Assembly (NCBI RefSeq): GCF_011516825.1
Contig: NZ_WOTA01000016.1
Location: 29,835 to 93,834 of the forward strand
Length of the DNA: 64,000 nt
Direction of reading: 5' to 3'
DNA from: Acetobacter oeni
GTDB taxonomy: Bacteria; Pseudomonadota; Alphaproteobacteria; Acetobacterales; Acetobacteraceae
Positions within the stretch are counted from its first letter, which is position 1. Each line of letters begins with the position of its first letter. The notes under the pieces are model-generated. The model was not told the DNA's origin. It ran no database searches and saw only the letters and a list, made by a program, of their open reading frames with translations. The translations under genes and the position numbers were made by a program. Of the stretch, positions 26,908 to 37,152 are shown piece by piece.

Positions 26908-27983
26908 GCGTTTCCCCGCGCCATGGAACGCTGGCCTTTCGTATCCGGCGAAGCATGGGCTGCCTCGCCGGTCAGTTCCTGATGTCTGACGTCTGCTTCG
27001 GCCGCGTCATCGGACAGAATCTCGGCCGGTTTTCTTACCCAGCGCCAGGCGGCCGTGCTGAGACCGGCAATCCCCTGTCTGGCCAGCTCACGGTGAACCA
27101 CCGCGATGGGCCATTCACCGTCTGTTTCGCAAAAATCCCGGGCGGCCAGTTTTCCTGCCAGCGCTTCCACCAGCGTTACCGAGCGGTGACGCCCCCCTGA
27201 ACAGCCAATCGCAATCGTGGCATATTTCTTACCTTCCTGCACGAAACGCGGGATCACGAGATAAAGCATATTACTGATCTGATTCAGGAACGGCTCATAG
27301 TCCGGATCGGCTGCAACGTAATCCGCGACCGGAAGGTCCAGCCCGGTCATGGGGGCCAGAGACGGATCGTAATATGGATTACGCAGGAAACGGGCGTCAA
27401 AAACCATATCGGCCTCGCGCGGCAGGCCCGCCGGAAAGGCGAACGACATCAGGACCACGGTCAGTCCCTCATCCGGACTGCCGTGCCAGGAGCCAAACCG
27501 GGTTTCGATCAGCCGCCGGAGTTCCGGCGCGGAAAGATCCGAGGTGTCGATGACCATATCGGCGCAGGCGCGGAGTTCGGCGGTCAGCGCCGTCTCGGCG
27601 TCTATGCCTTCCTTGACGCTGCCATGAGGCGCAAGCGGGTGCCGGCGACGGGTTGCCGTGTAGCGGCGCAGCAGCGTGTTCCGGTCAGCGGTTGCGTAAA
27701 GCACCTCTGTCCGAAGCTGCGGACTGAGGCGAAGCCGCGCCACGGCGGCCAGCACGGCAGAGGCATCAAACCCCCGCGTTCTGGAGTCCACGCCGATTGC
27801 AATCGGCCTGTCACCTCTGGCCACGATTTCATCGAGCATTCCAAGAGGAGGGTTGTCGATCACCTCGTGCCCCAGATCCTCCAGAATCCGCAGAATCGAG
27901 GATTTACCTGCTCCGGAGAGCCCGGTGACGAGGAGAATCTGGCGTGGCGTCGGCGTATCGTCGGCAGTCTGAGGTATCACCAT
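26904..27983 (-). CDS. rapZ: RapZ-family nucleotide-binding regulator
   Basis: The 359-residue protein has an N-terminal P-loop (VTGLSGAGKSS, residues about 19-29) and the RapZ C-terminal signature (YATIAIGCSGGRHRSV). In enterobacteria RapZ is an RNase E adapter that senses glucosamine-6-phosphate. In alphaproteobacteria the gene is regularly found between hprK and the EIIA gene, as here, and its role is less clear. About 60 residues after the RapZ domain (ILSDDAAEADVRHQELTGE onward) form a non-conserved tail. The 4-base overlap with the EIIA gene shows one operon. Confidence 0.92.
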   Translation of the reverse strand: MVIPQTADDTPTPRQILLVTGLSGAGKSSILRILEDLGHEVIDNPPLGMLDEIVARGDRPIAIGVDSRTRGFDASAVLAAVARLRLSPQLRTEVLYATADRNTLLRRYTATRRRHPLAPHGSVKEGIDAETALTAELRACADMVIDTSDLSAPELRRLIETRFGSWHGSPDEGLTVVLMSFAFPAGLPREADMVFDARFLRNPYYDPSLAPMTGLDLPVADYVAADPDYEPFLNQISNMLYLVIPRFVQEGKKYATIAIGCSGGRHRSVTLVEALAGKLAARDFCETDGEWPIAVVHRELARQGIAGLSTAAWRWVRKPAEILSDDAAEADVRHQELTGEAAHASPDTKGQRSMARGNA

Positions 27984-28173
27984 GAAACCGGACAGGCACC
28001 CTGCGTTAAGAAACGACGGCTGGAAAGCAGCCTGGAAAAACAGAAGTCACCGGCCTGATCTGACCGAAAATCACCCACGACATACATTATACAGCCTGTC
28101 TGCGATAACGTGCGCCGTAATGTTCGGACATAATATATCAGATCGGGAAAGCTTCGACACTATTTTGTCGCTT

Positions 28174-28632
28174 TTAGTTATCCCCGCCCGGCATGGCGTC
28201 CCGCGACAGAAGGCAGGCCCGCCCGGCCAGGCACTCCAGAGCCATGTCAATGCTGTCCGGGGCTGAAGCCAGCGTCCCGTTCAGCCAGAGGACAGGGAGC
28301 CCCGTTTTCCTGTTATAGCTCTCGGTGTCTGTCGGAAGTCGGGGCACTTTTTCACCCTCGGCGACGAGTTGCACAGCCAGGACAGGGCGGGCCGATTGTC
28401 TGAAAGAACGCTGAACAATTCCCCAGCCGCGCACCTCGATCAGCCCGCGCAGGGCGAGGGGCGCGCTGGCGAGACCGTCCCGCAATTCCACTCTGTCATC
28501 CGCGACCAGGTCGTAACCCCGCGTAAGCAGCCTCAGCAGCAGGCTTGATTTGCCGGCTCCCGGCGCACCGAGAAGAAGCACGCCCGCTTCGCCCCGCGCG
28601 GCGCAGGAGGCATGAAGCCGCAGGATCGTCAT
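28174..28632 (-). CDS. hprK: Short HPr kinase/phosphorylase
   Basis: At 152 residues this is the truncated alphaproteobacterial HprK, which contains only the C-terminal kinase domain of the Gram-positive enzyme. Visible are LHASCAARGEAGVLLLGAPGAGKSS (Walker A at about 22-29), the LVADDRVEL motif, the ALRGLIEVRGWGI signature and the C-terminal region following LPVLWLNG. It phosphorylates HPr at the regulatory serine. A 190-base gap separates it from rapZ, so a separate promoter for rapZ-ptsI is possible. No chvG/chvI two-component genes lie upstream, where they often occur. Confidence 0.93.
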   Translation of the reverse strand: MTILRLHASCAARGEAGVLLLGAPGAGKSSLLLRLLTRGYDLVADDRVELRDGLASAPLALRGLIEVRGWGIVQRSFRQSARPVLAVQLVAEGEKVPRLPTDTESYNRKTGLPVLWLNGTLASAPDSIDMALECLAGRACLLSRDAMPGGDN

Positions 28633-28750
28633 ATGTGAAACATTCTCCGGGTCCGTTGCGTTTCTGAAGCGTTACCCGGATGAAACATCTTTCATTCCGG
28701 AGTAATGCGGATTATGACCTTTTTGTGACCATCCGGAAGGGCGAGCAGCC

Positions 28751-29155
28751 ATGGCAACACCAACCGGCGACAGCCCCGGTTTGCAGAACCCGGAACTGTG
28801 TGCGGAATCAATTCTGCCAAAATACGAACAGGGACGAGGCGGTCTGCGTCTGAGCCGTATCAGAGGCTATGATCGTCATGCCGGCCGCTTTCCGGCCCGG
28901 ATTACTGATCAGTGCCGGCTTGCTTTTTCCGCAGGGAATGCGGCGCTTCTCGCGCGCGGAGCCTCCCTGCAGGATGTGGTGCGGGTTATCTTTGTGGTCA
29001 AGGATGCCGGACAACTGACATCCTGCGCGCCATTTGTCAGCAATGCGCTGGGAGCAAACCGCCCGGCGGCCACGGTGATGGTTGTTGACAGCTTCGATAG
29101 TCCCGATGTGGAAATTGAACTCGAACTGATCACTCATATAGCCGGGACTGCCTGA
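28751..29155 (+). CDS. Rid-family (YjgF/YER057c/UK114) protein lacking the RidA arginine
   Basis: The 134-residue protein shows the Rid fold pattern in its second half: AGNAALLARGASLQDVVRVIFVVKDAG, FVSNALGANRPAATVMVVDSF and VEIELELITHI. RidA enzymes deaminate reactive enamines and need an Arg in the PARSTV-like strand. Here the sequence is RPAATV, so that Arg is replaced by Ala. It is therefore probably one of the non-RidA Rid subfamilies with a different activity. It stands alone, divergent from hprK. Confidence 0.75.
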   Translation: MATPTGDSPGLQNPELCAESILPKYEQGRGGLRLSRIRGYDRHAGRFPARITDQCRLAFSAGNAALLARGASLQDVVRVIFVVKDAGQLTSCAPFVSNALGANRPAATVMVVDSFDSPDVEIELELITHIAGTA

Positions 29156-29299
29156 CGGTCGGTTTTGCGTCATTTCAAATTTTGATCAGTCGTTGTATGG
29201 CCCCGAACTCAGTGCTTCAGCCGGATTGGATGATCCGGTCAGGATCTATTCTGATGCGGCAACAGGAAGCACGGTTCCCGTATCCTGCCGCTGAACGGA

Positions 29300-31510
29300 T
29301 TGCTGCCGGTGACTTCTTCTTTTCGCCCGGGGCCGGGCTTTTCCGGCATCAGGGATGACGGGCTTTACAAACGTCTCCCGTCACGACTTCTGAGTAATCC
29401 GGCACGTCTCATGGTAAAGACGGGACACAGGGGCCTTCGTTTCGCTCTGCGCGTCTGTCGTGAGTTTGTCCCGGCGCGAACAGGCTTTCGTCGGGAGGGT
29501 GGTAAGGCTGCCCGTGAAAACAGCCAGGGCGTTCCGGCATGTGAAACAAAAAATCTGGCTTTTGAGAAAACGGGGTTTCAGATTTCTCTCCGGTTTCCCC
29601 GTTATGCGAATCCTCTGCTCAGCATCGTCATTCCGAGCTACGGGCAGGCTCCGGTTACGCTTCGCTGTCTGCGTTCAGTTATGCAGAATCCTCCCGCCTG
29701 TGCTTATGAAGTTATTGTCGCGGAAGACGCATCCGGTGATCCGGATATGGCCCGTTTCAGAGAAGTTCCTGGCCTTTTGCTGCTTGAGCGACCGAAAAAT
29801 CTCGGGTTTCTTCGTAACTGTAACGAAGCCGCGCGTGTTGCCTCAGGGAAATATCTGCATTTTCTCAATAATGACACGGAAGTGCTGCCCGGCGCTTTCG
29901 ATGCTCTTGTGCGCCGTCTCGAATCAGATCCCGCGACCGGGCTTACAGGTTCGAAGCTGCTTTTTGCGGATGGAAAACTTCAGGAAGCAGGAGGCATTGT
30001 CTGGAACGATGCTGCCGGAATGAATTTCGGGCGCAATGATTCCGAGCCGGATCGGGCGGCCTACAACTGGCCACGCGATGCGGATTATATTTCAGGCGCG
30101 TCCATCGCCATACCGCGCACGCTTTTTTATTCTCTCAATGGATTCGATGAGATTTTCGCACCGGCGTATTACGAGGACACGGATCTTGCGTTTCGTGTGA
30201 GGGAAGCCGGCTACCGCGTGGTTTATGAACCTGCCTCTGTCGTGATTCATTATGAAGGACTGTCACATGGAACCGATGAGGGGCAGGGGGTAAAGGCCTG
30301 CCAGGCACGCAATCGGAGCATTATGCTCAGTCGGTGGAAAACTGTTCTGGAGGCAGACCATTTTAAGCCGGGTACGCACGGTCTGCGGGCTGCCGCGCGG
30401 GCTCGCCATCGCCCGGTGATTCTGATTATCGATCATTATGTTCCCGAGCCTGACCGGGACGCGGGCTCGCGTGCGACGCTCTGCGTGATCCAGGCTCTGG
30501 CAGAGGCCGGCTGGCTTATAAAATTCTGGCCGATGGACCGGAAGCGCAAAACCTGGTCGCACGATCTCGAACAGACGGGCGTTGAGATTCTCGATCACAC
30601 CTGTCCTCAGTCTTTTTCAGCATGGCTGGAGGAGAACGGGAAAGATCTTGATCATGTCATGATTATGCGGCCCGTTGTTGCGCAGGAATTTTTGCCGGTT
30701 GTCATAGCCGGCACGGATGCCAGACGATCTTATTACGGTCACGATATCCATTTTCTGCGGATAATGCGGGAAGCCGACCTGAAAGAAAGCAGAGCGCTGC
30801 GGGATGAAGCTCTGTCCATGCGTGACCTCGAAATGTCGCTGTGGCCGCAATTCGACGTCGTCCTCTATCTGTCTGATTATGAGACGGAACTGGTGCGCGA
30901 ACTTGTTCCCGCCGCGCATGCACGGACTGTGCTGCCATTCTGCTTCACGCCGGACAGGTCTCCGAGGTCTGTAACCGACGGAGCAACGATTCTCTTTGTC
31001 GGCGGCTTTGCGCATCCGCCTAATATCGATGCGGCGGTCTGGCTGAAAAACGAAATCATGCCGCTGGTCATGGCACGTGTACCAGAGGCGCGGCTCATTC
31101 TGGCGGGGTCGAATCCGGCGCCCGCCGTCCGGGTCCTGGCTTATGACCGGACAACCATCACCGGCTCGATCAGCGACGGTGAGCTCGCGCGTCTGTATGC
31201 GTCGGCCCGTGTTGCCGCCGTGCCGCTACGTTTCGGAGCCGGCGTCAAGAACAAGGTGCTGGAAGCGCTTGATCACGGTCTGCCGCTTGTCACAACGCCT
31301 GTCGGGGCGGAGGGTATTCCGGGGATCGGAGCAACGTGCAGCATTGCGGAGGATGCCGCGGCGTTCGCGGAACTGCTGATCCGGCTCCTTGAAGATGACG
31401 GACTCTGGAGGCAGCGCTCCGATCAGGGTAAATGCCTGATTTCAGAGGAATTCTCCCCCGGCAGATTTTCGGAAATTCTGCTTCATGCTCTGAGCAGGCA
31501 GCAAAGCTGA
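29300..31510 (+). CDS. Two-domain glycosyltransferase (GT2 fused to GT4)
   Basis: The protein has up to 736 residues. Residues about 110-345 form a GT-A (GT2) domain with LLSIVIPSYGQAPVTLRCL, VAEDASGD, the FLNNDTEVL acidic motif and FAPAYYEDTDLAFRVREAG. Residues about 370-730 form a GT-B (GT4-like) domain beginning ILIIDHYVPEPDRDAGSRA, with FGAGVKNKVLEALDHGLPLV toward the end. Such fusions build O-antigen or exopolysaccharide repeats. The start is uncertain: TTG 29300 is the furthest upstream, and ATG 29411 is the first ATG. The first 100 residues are basic and not conserved. No neighbouring polysaccharide genes. Confidence 0.85.
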   Translation: MLPVTSSFRPGPGFSGIRDDGLYKRLPSRLLSNPARLMVKTGHRGLRFALRVCREFVPARTGFRREGGKAARENSQGVPACETKNLAFEKTGFQISLRFPRYANPLLSIVIPSYGQAPVTLRCLRSVMQNPPACAYEVIVAEDASGDPDMARFREVPGLLLLERPKNLGFLRNCNEAARVASGKYLHFLNNDTEVLPGAFDALVRRLESDPATGLTGSKLLFADGKLQEAGGIVWNDAAGMNFGRNDSEPDRAAYNWPRDADYISGASIAIPRTLFYSLNGFDEIFAPAYYEDTDLAFRVREAGYRVVYEPASVVIHYEGLSHGTDEGQGVKACQARNRSIMLSRWKTVLEADHFKPGTHGLRAAARARHRPVILIIDHYVPEPDRDAGSRATLCVIQALAEAGWLIKFWPMDRKRKTWSHDLEQTGVEILDHTCPQSFSAWLEENGKDLDHVMIMRPVVAQEFLPVVIAGTDARRSYYGHDIHFLRIMREADLKESRALRDEALSMRDLEMSLWPQFDVVLYLSDYETELVRELVPAAHARTVLPFCFTPDRSPRSVTDGATILFVGGFAHPPNIDAAVWLKNEIMPLVMARVPEARLILAGSNPAPAVRVLAYDRTTITGSISDGELARLYASARVAAVPLRFGAGVKNKVLEALDHGLPLVTTPVGAEGIPGIGATCSIAEDAAAFAELLIRLLEDDGLWRQRSDQGKCLISEEFSPGRFSEILLHALSRQQS

Positions 31511-31591
31511 CTTACTCGCACGGCATACCGGTGCGGCCTGTCGGAACCATCCGGCGAAATGCCGCGTTGCCCTTCGGAAGTGGAGGACATC

Positions 31592-33718
31592 ATGAGCAAA
31601 AGAGAAAAGAGTTCCGGACGCGACGAGGTTACGATTGGTGATCAGACGTTCGAACGGAGCAAGGGGGGTGAGACGCATCAGACAGCAACGGGAGATGTTC
31701 CGACTCTGACCACGGCTCAGGGCGTACCGGTTTCCGACGATCAGAATACGCTTAAGGTCGGACCGCGGGGCCCGGCTCTGCTGGAAGACTTCCATTTCCG
31801 TGAAAAAATCTTTCACTTTGATCATGAACGTATTCCGGAGCGTGTGGTGCATGCGCGCGGATACGGCGCTCATGGGTATTTCGAGCTGACGGACTCGCTC
31901 TCCGATGTCACCACCGCGGATGTGCTCCAGCGACCGGGCGAGCGGGTTCCGGCCTTTGTGCGTCTTTCAACGGTGGCCGGCGGCAGGGGATCTTCCGATC
32001 TTCCTCGTGATATCCGCGGGTTTGCCGTCAAGCTTTATACAAAAGCGGGCAACTGGGACATCGTGGGCAATAATGCGCCGGTTTTCTTCATTCAGGATGC
32101 TATCAAATTTCCGGATTTCGTTCATTCCATCAAGGAAGAGCCGGATCGCGGTTTCCCCCAGGCGCAGTCGGCTCATGACAATCTGTGGGATTTTGTTTCC
32201 CTCTCGCCGGAATCGATGCATGCGATCATGTGGGCGATGTCGGACCGGGCGATTCCACGTTCCCTGCGGTTCATGGAAGGGTTTGGCGTCCATACATTCC
32301 GTTTCATAAATAAAGACGGTAACTCGACTTATGTGAAATTTCACTGGAAGCCGAAAGCCGGCATGCAGTCTGTCGTCTGGAATGAGGCGCTGAAGATCAA
32401 CGGCGCCGATCCGGATTTCCACCGCCGCGATATGTGGGATGCGATCAATTCCGGAGATTTCCCGGAATGGGAGTTGGGTGTTCAGCTTTTTGATGATGAA
32501 TTCGCGGACAGTTTCGATTTCGACATTCTGGACGCCACCAAACTGATTCCGGAAGAACTTGTCCCCGTGCGCCGTGTGGGCCGTCTGGTTCTGAACCGTG
32601 TCGTGGATAATTTCTTTGCGGAGACGGAGCAGGTCGCTTTCTGTACGCAGAATGTCGTTCCTGGCGTTGATTTCACCAACGATCCGCTCCTGCAGGGACG
32701 GAATTTCTCCTATCTGGATACGCAGCTGAAGCGGCTGGGTGGTCCTAACTTCACGCATATTCCGGTAAATGCACCGAAATGTCCGTTCCATACCTTCCAG
32801 CAGGACGGTCATGCGGCGATGCATAACCCGAAAGGCCGGGCGAACTACGAACCGAATTCATGGGGTCCGGAAGCTGGCGGAGCACGCGAGAATCCGTCGC
32901 GGGGCTATCGCTCCTATGCGGCTCAGGAGAGCGGTGAGACGCGGCGGGAGCGGGCGGAGCTGTTTGCCGATCATTACAGTCAGGTCCGGCAGTTTTATAT
33001 CAGCCAGACGCAGACGGAGCAGGTTCATATCCAGCAGGCCTATACGTTCGAGCTCAGCAAGGTGGAGACACCGGCGATCCGTTCACGGGTGGTGTCGCAC
33101 CTGCTGAACATCGACAAAGGTCTGGCGGAAGCGGTGGCGAAGGGGATCGGGCTTGAGACATTGCCCGAGGCAGCACCCCCGGCCCGTCCGGTGATCGACA
33201 ATCTGCCTCCGTCACCGGCCCTCAGTATTCTGAAAAACGGTCCGACGACCTTTGCCGGACGCAAGATCGGAATTCTGGTGACAGACGGAACGGATGCCGG
33301 CTTGCTGAAAGCCGTCTGCGACGCGGCGAAAGCAGAGGGGACCAATGTTGAGCTGGTCGGGCCTCAGGTTGGTGGCGTAAAACTGTCGGATGGTTCGACT
33401 GTGCCGCTCGGGCAGAAGATCAACGGTGGTCCTTCGGTGCTTTATGATGCTGTCGTGCTGCTACCTTCCGCTGCCGGCGCGAAGCTGCTCGGACATGAAG
33501 CGACGGCACGGGATTTCATTAACGATGCCTACGCGCATGCCAAGTTCATCGGTGTCGGTCCTGAAGCCGATCCGCTGATTGCGCGGGCCGGGCTTCAGCC
33601 GTCCGATCGGGACCAGGGCTTTGTTGCAATCGCGGCACAGGGTGATGGGGACGGGTTTATCAAAGCCTGCCGCGCGGTGCGGTTCTGGGAACGTGAGAGC
33701 AAAGTTCACGCTGTGTGA
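31592..33718 (+). CDS. katE: Large-subunit (clade 2, HPII-type) catalase
   Basis: The 708-residue cytosolic haem enzyme decomposes H2O2. The distal His lies in [12 protein letters not shown], the distal Asn in [13 protein letters not shown], and the proximal haem Tyr in [14 protein letters not shown]. After about residue 560 comes the extra C-terminal flavodoxin/DJ-1-like domain ([18 protein letters not shown]) that defines the large clade 2 catalases. The start at 31592 follows GGAGGACATC; an upstream in-frame start at 31559 lacks such a site. It is followed by a repeat element and a terminator, so it is monocistronic. Confidence 0.96.
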   Translation: MSKREKSSGRDEVTIGDQTFERSKGGETHQTATGDVPTLTTAQGVPVSDDQNTLKVGPRGPALLEDFHFREKIFHFDHERIPERVVHARGYGAHGYFELTDSLSDVTTADVLQRPGERVPAFVRLSTVAGGRGSSDLPRDIRGFAVKLYTKAGNWDIVGNNAPVFFIQDAIKFPDFVHSIKEEPDRGFPQAQSAHDNLWDFVSLSPESMHAIMWAMSDRAIPRSLRFMEGFGVHTFRFINKDGNSTYVKFHWKPKAGMQSVVWNEALKINGADPDFHRRDMWDAINSGDFPEWELGVQLFDDEFADSFDFDILDATKLIPEELVPVRRVGRLVLNRVVDNFFAETEQVAFCTQNVVPGVDFTNDPLLQGRNFSYLDTQLKRLGGPNFTHIPVNAPKCPFHTFQQDGHAAMHNPKGRANYEPNSWGPEAGGARENPSRGYRSYAAQESGETRRERAELFADHYSQVRQFYISQTQTEQVHIQQAYTFELSKVETPAIRSRVVSHLLNIDKGLAEAVAKGIGLETLPEAAPPARPVIDNLPPSPALSILKNGPTTFAGRKIGILVTDGTDAGLLKAVCDAAKAEGTNVELVGPQVGGVKLSDGSTVPLGQKINGGPSVLYDAVVLLPSAAGAKLLGHEATARDFINDAYAHAKFIGVGPEADPLIARAGLQPSDRDQGFVAIAAQGDGDGFIKACRAVRFWERESKVHAV

Positions 33719-33730
33719 GGGGAAGTCGTC

Positions 33731-33780
33731 GGGTCGCTACCCCGAGCCCCGCAAAGGGACGTAGTCCCTTTGATCCCGGG
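33731..33780 (+). repeat. Dispersed double-hairpin element, copy 2
   Basis: Just downstream of katE, GGGTCGCTACCCC-type pairing (33731-33743) and a CGAGCCCCGC linker are followed by AAAGGGAC-GTA-GTCCCTTT (33753-33771, perfect 8-bp stem). The order hairpin, CCCGC-like linker, AAAGG hairpin is the same as in the other copies. Confidence 0.6.
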
Positions 33781-33799
33781 TTGTTAAATTAAAGAAGTG

Positions 33800-33832
33800 C
33801 GGAGGGCTTCCTTATCGGCTCTCCGTATTTTT
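33800..33832 (+). terminator. Rho-independent terminator downstream of katE
   Basis: CGGAGGGC (33800-33807) pairs with GCTCTCCG (33818-33825), including one G-T pair, and is followed by TATTTTT. It lies 80 bases past the katE stop, between two repeat copies. Confidence 0.7.
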
Positions 33833-33854
33833 GCTGATTGAGTAAAATTGTTTG

Positions 33855-33893
33855 CAAAGGTCTGTGACCTTTGTCGGGTCGCGGACCGCGACC
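33855..33893 (-). repeat. Dispersed double-hairpin element, copy 3
   Basis: Read on the minus strand downstream of ilvD: GGTCGCG-GTC-CGCGACC (33877-33893), a short CGA linker, then CAAAGGTC-ACA-GACCTTTG (33855-33873), followed by CAAACAATTTT. Both stems are perfect. It faces copy 2 across the katE terminator, and the second hairpin with its T-rich tail could terminate ilvD. Confidence 0.6.
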
Positions 33894-33902
33894 GTTTTCC
33901 TT

Positions 33903-35765
33903 TTACCGTGGCGAACGGCGTGCCAGCTGTGTCAGATCGCGTACCGCTCCGCGGGCCGCGCTGGTTGTCAGGGCGGCATAGGCCTGGAGCGCTGTTGACA
34001 CTACCCGGTCACGGGCCGGTTTCCATCCTTCATTGCCGCGATCATCCATCCGTGCGCGCCGGGCGGACAGTTCAGAGTCCGACACGGAAGTGCGGAGGAC
34101 ACGGGACGGGATATCGATTTCGATGGTGTCCCCTTCCTCGATCAGGCCGATGGCGCCCCCCTCAGCCGCTTCCGGTGAGATATGGCCAATGGAGAGACCG
34201 GAACTGCCACCGGAGAATCGACCATCAGTAATCAGGGCGCAGGATTCCGCCAGTCCCTTCGATTTCAGATAGCTGGTCGGGTAAAGCATCTCCTGCATGC
34301 CGGGTCCGCCTTTCGGGCCTTCGTAGCGGATGACGACGACATCGCCTGCAACGATCCTGCCGCCGAGAATGGCGGAGACGGCGGCGTCCTGGCTCTCAAA
34401 AACGCGGGCGGGACCGGAGAAGGTAAGCAGGTTTGATGCGACACCGGCGGTTTTTACGATAGCGCCGTCTTCCGCGATGTTGCCATAGAGCACCGCGAGG
34501 CCGCCATCCTTGCTGAAAGCGTGCTCGCCTGTGCGGACTGCGCCTGTCTTCCGGTCGGTATCCAGCTCTTTGTAGCGGGAGGCCTGTGAGAAGGCTTCCG
34601 TTGTGCGGACGCCGCCCGGTGCGGCGCGATAGAAATCTTTCGCAGCATCCGTGGCCATATCGCCGCCGATATCCCACTCGACCAGAGCCTTCGCCAGAGA
34701 GGGCGCATGCACCATCGGGACGTCGCGGTACAGCAGGCCGAGGCGATCCAGTTCCCCCATAATGGCCTGTACTCCCCCGGCGCGATGCACATCTTCCATA
34801 TGCACGTCCGCTTTCGACGGAGCGACCTTGCAGAGATTGGGCACCTGGCGGGAGAGGCGGTCGATATCGGCCATGGTGAAGGGCACTTCGCCTTCATGCG
34901 CGGCGGCCAGGAGGTGGAGTACTGTGTTCGTGGAGCCGCCCATGGCGATATCCACGGTCATGGCGTTCTCGAACGCCTCGAAGGATGCGATCGAACGCGG
35001 CAGGACGCGGGTATCCCCGCCTTCATAAAACTGTTTCGCGACGGAGACGGCGAGCCGGCCGGCGCGGAGGAAGAGTTCTTTCCGATCCGCGTGCGTGGCG
35101 ACGAGACTGCCGTTGCCGGGCAGGGACAGACCCAGCGCTTCGGTGAGGCAGTTCATGGAATTGGCGGTGAACATGCCTGAGCAGGAACCGCATGTCGGGC
35201 AGGCGGAGCGTTCGATGGCGTCGGACTCAGCCTCGCTGACGGTCGGGCTGGCGGCGGCGACCATGGAGGTAACGAGATCGACGTGTTTTTCGATCTGACC
35301 TTCCATAACGCGACCCGCTTCCATCGGACCGCCCGAGACAAAAACGGTCGGAATGTTGAGGCGCATCGCGGCCATCAGCATACCGGGCGTGATTTTATCG
35401 CAGTTGCTGATGCAGACGAGCGCATCGGCGCAATGGGCATTGACCATGTACTCCACGGCGTCGGCGATCAGCTCACGCGAGGGCAGGCTGTAGAGCATGC
35501 CGCTATGACCCATGGCGATCCCGTCATCGACGGCGATGGTATTGAATTCGCGTCCGATGCCGCCGGCTTCCGCGATGGCGCCGCAGACAAGCTGACCGAG
35601 ATCCTTCAGGTGGACATGGCCGGGGACGAACTGGGTGAACGAATTGGCGACGGCAATGATGGGCTTACCGAAATCGCTGTCCGTCATGCCTGTGGCACGC
35701 CACAGGCTGCGGGCTCCGGCCATGTTGCGGCCATGAGTGGTCGTGCGGGAGCGGTAACCGGACAT
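33903..35765 (-). CDS. ilvD: Dihydroxy-acid dehydratase
   Basis: The 620-residue cytosolic Fe-S dehydratase makes the 2-oxo acid precursors of valine, leucine and isoleucine. Cluster ligands are visible in [12 protein letters not shown] and [31 protein letters not shown] near the N-terminus and [22 protein letters not shown] toward the C-terminus (substrate and Mg2+ site) are diagnostic. Length and motif spacing are normal. It is a single-gene unit converging on katE. Confidence 0.97.
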   Translation of the reverse strand: MSGYRSRTTTHGRNMAGARSLWRATGMTDSDFGKPIIAVANSFTQFVPGHVHLKDLGQLVCGAIAEAGGIGREFNTIAVDDGIAMGHSGMLYSLPSRELIADAVEYMVNAHCADALVCISNCDKITPGMLMAAMRLNIPTVFVSGGPMEAGRVMEGQIEKHVDLVTSMVAAASPTVSEAESDAIERSACPTCGSCSGMFTANSMNCLTEALGLSLPGNGSLVATHADRKELFLRAGRLAVSVAKQFYEGGDTRVLPRSIASFEAFENAMTVDIAMGGSTNTVLHLLAAAHEGEVPFTMADIDRLSRQVPNLCKVAPSKADVHMEDVHRAGGVQAIMGELDRLGLLYRDVPMVHAPSLAKALVEWDIGGDMATDAAKDFYRAAPGGVRTTEAFSQASRYKELDTDRKTGAVRTGEHAFSKDGGLAVLYGNIAEDGAIVKTAGVASNLLTFSGPARVFESQDAAVSAILGGRIVAGDVVVIRYEGPKGGPGMQEMLYPTSYLKSKGLAESCALITDGRFSGGSSGLSIGHISPEAAEGGAIGLIEEGDTIEIDIPSRVLRTSVSDSELSARRARMDDRGNEGWKPARDRVVSTALQAYAALTTSAARGAVRDLTQLARRSPR

Positions 35766-35873
35766 GTGGTGGTCTTTCTGCTTTGGGCCGGGGCGGGAGA
35801 TCAGCGCGGAACGCTGCCTCTCCTGTGATGTGGGCCGCTATAACCGGAAAAACACCCCGCGTCAGCTAAAGCG

Positions 35874-37034
35874 TCAGGCGGCATGCCAGTTGCCGCCTTT
35901 TTTATAGTCCATATCCATGTCCTGGATGATGCTGTTGAATTCCGGCGCGCGCAGCACCAGGACGGACGGGTCGAAAGGACGGCCTGTCCGGAAGGCGTTG
36001 TGCAATCGCCGGTTCAGAGCGCGGTTGAACACGCCCGGGCCTGTTTTGTAGGCGATGTACAGGCCTTCATGCAGGTAACTGTTTCTGTACAGGGAAAGCA
36101 GGCAGTCGGCGAGGATCGGACTGTTGTGGTGGCTGCCGAAGAAATCATTATGCACATAGTAATTATCCGTCACGAAGAACATGTGTGACGGATGACGTGC
36201 AGTGTATTGTTCCAGCGTTTCCGGGGAGGTGATGCGGATATCGGCATCCAGCCACCAGCCGCCGAGTTCCTGGATCACATGAACGCGAAGAAAATCAGCG
36301 GCTTCGGCGGGATGTCTTGCTTTCAGGAACAGGTCCTGAGCCTCTTTGCCATAATACTCGTAAAGCCATTCGGCGCCTTCTTCCCGATCAAAAAGCTGGA
36401 CTTCGAAGCCTTCAAGATCGCAGTGGTACTCGTAGTTATCCTGCACTTCCAGTGGCGGGTTTTTGTCCCAGTACATGTGGATTTTCGGTGGGATACGTCT
36501 GTCTTCGGGTGCGACGGCGGGCTGCTTCGGTTCCGGCAAAACGGAAAGGGCGGTTTCGAGATAAAGAACATCCACCTCTTCGCCGGTGTGAAAGATCTCG
36601 AAGCAGTTATCCATGCGCTTCAGGGCCTTGACGGCGTTGTGTTCGCGCCAGGCAATCTGGATGCCGCTGATATAGTCGTATGTGGTCTTTGACAGCGCGC
36701 GGAGCTGTTTCAGTTCCTCTGCGGGAGGCTCCAGCCCGGCTTTGAGCAGGCAGAGAAGACGAGCCTGCAACAGGGCTGAAGCGAGCGGATAATGCCCGGG
36801 CTGCTTGGAGTGCATATTGTAGGCAAGCCCGTAAAACATGGCCGCTTCACGGACGAGTTTGTGCATATGGAGAATATTCGCGAGCGTAAAAACATGCTCA
36901 AGCGTAGCAGCGCCGTGCTTATGGTAATAATCCATCGCCTGATGATTTCCGGCGAAGTCATCCAGAGTAAAATCAGACGTTTTTTCGACCGGAACAGTCA
37001 GGAAAGTTACCGGTTCAGAAGTTTCAGCTACCAT
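35874..37034 (-). CDS. DXD-motif glycosyltransferase (GT32-like)
   Basis: The 386-residue protein has a helical N-terminal half (about 1-190), possibly TPR-like, and a catalytic half starting IPPKIHMYWDKNPP. The motif ADFLRVHVIQELGGWWLDADI carries the DxD metal and nucleotide-sugar site typical of the Gly_transf_sug/GT32 group. It probably adds a sugar to a surface polysaccharide. ATG 37034 is preferred over TTG 37070. There are no polysaccharide genes next to it, so the acceptor is unknown. Confidence 0.8.
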   Translation of the reverse strand: MVAETSEPVTFLTVPVEKTSDFTLDDFAGNHQAMDYYHKHGAATLEHVFTLANILHMHKLVREAAMFYGLAYNMHSKQPGHYPLASALLQARLLCLLKAGLEPPAEELKQLRALSKTTYDYISGIQIAWREHNAVKALKRMDNCFEIFHTGEEVDVLYLETALSVLPEPKQPAVAPEDRRIPPKIHMYWDKNPPLEVQDNYEYHCDLEGFEVQLFDREEGAEWLYEYYGKEAQDLFLKARHPAEAADFLRVHVIQELGGWWLDADIRITSPETLEQYTARHPSHMFFVTDNYYVHNDFFGSHHNSPILADCLLSLYRNSYLHEGLYIAYKTGPGVFNRALNRRLHNAFRTGRPFDPSVLVLRAPEFNSIIQDMDMDYKKGGNWHAA

Positions 37035-37152
37035 AATCGGATCTTTATTGCCTTTGGCACCGGGGTGCAACGATACCCATTCATGAAGCGATGAGCCTCA
37101 GGATAATCAATATACAGATAACATATGCAGGGCTGATAACGATATCCACGTC

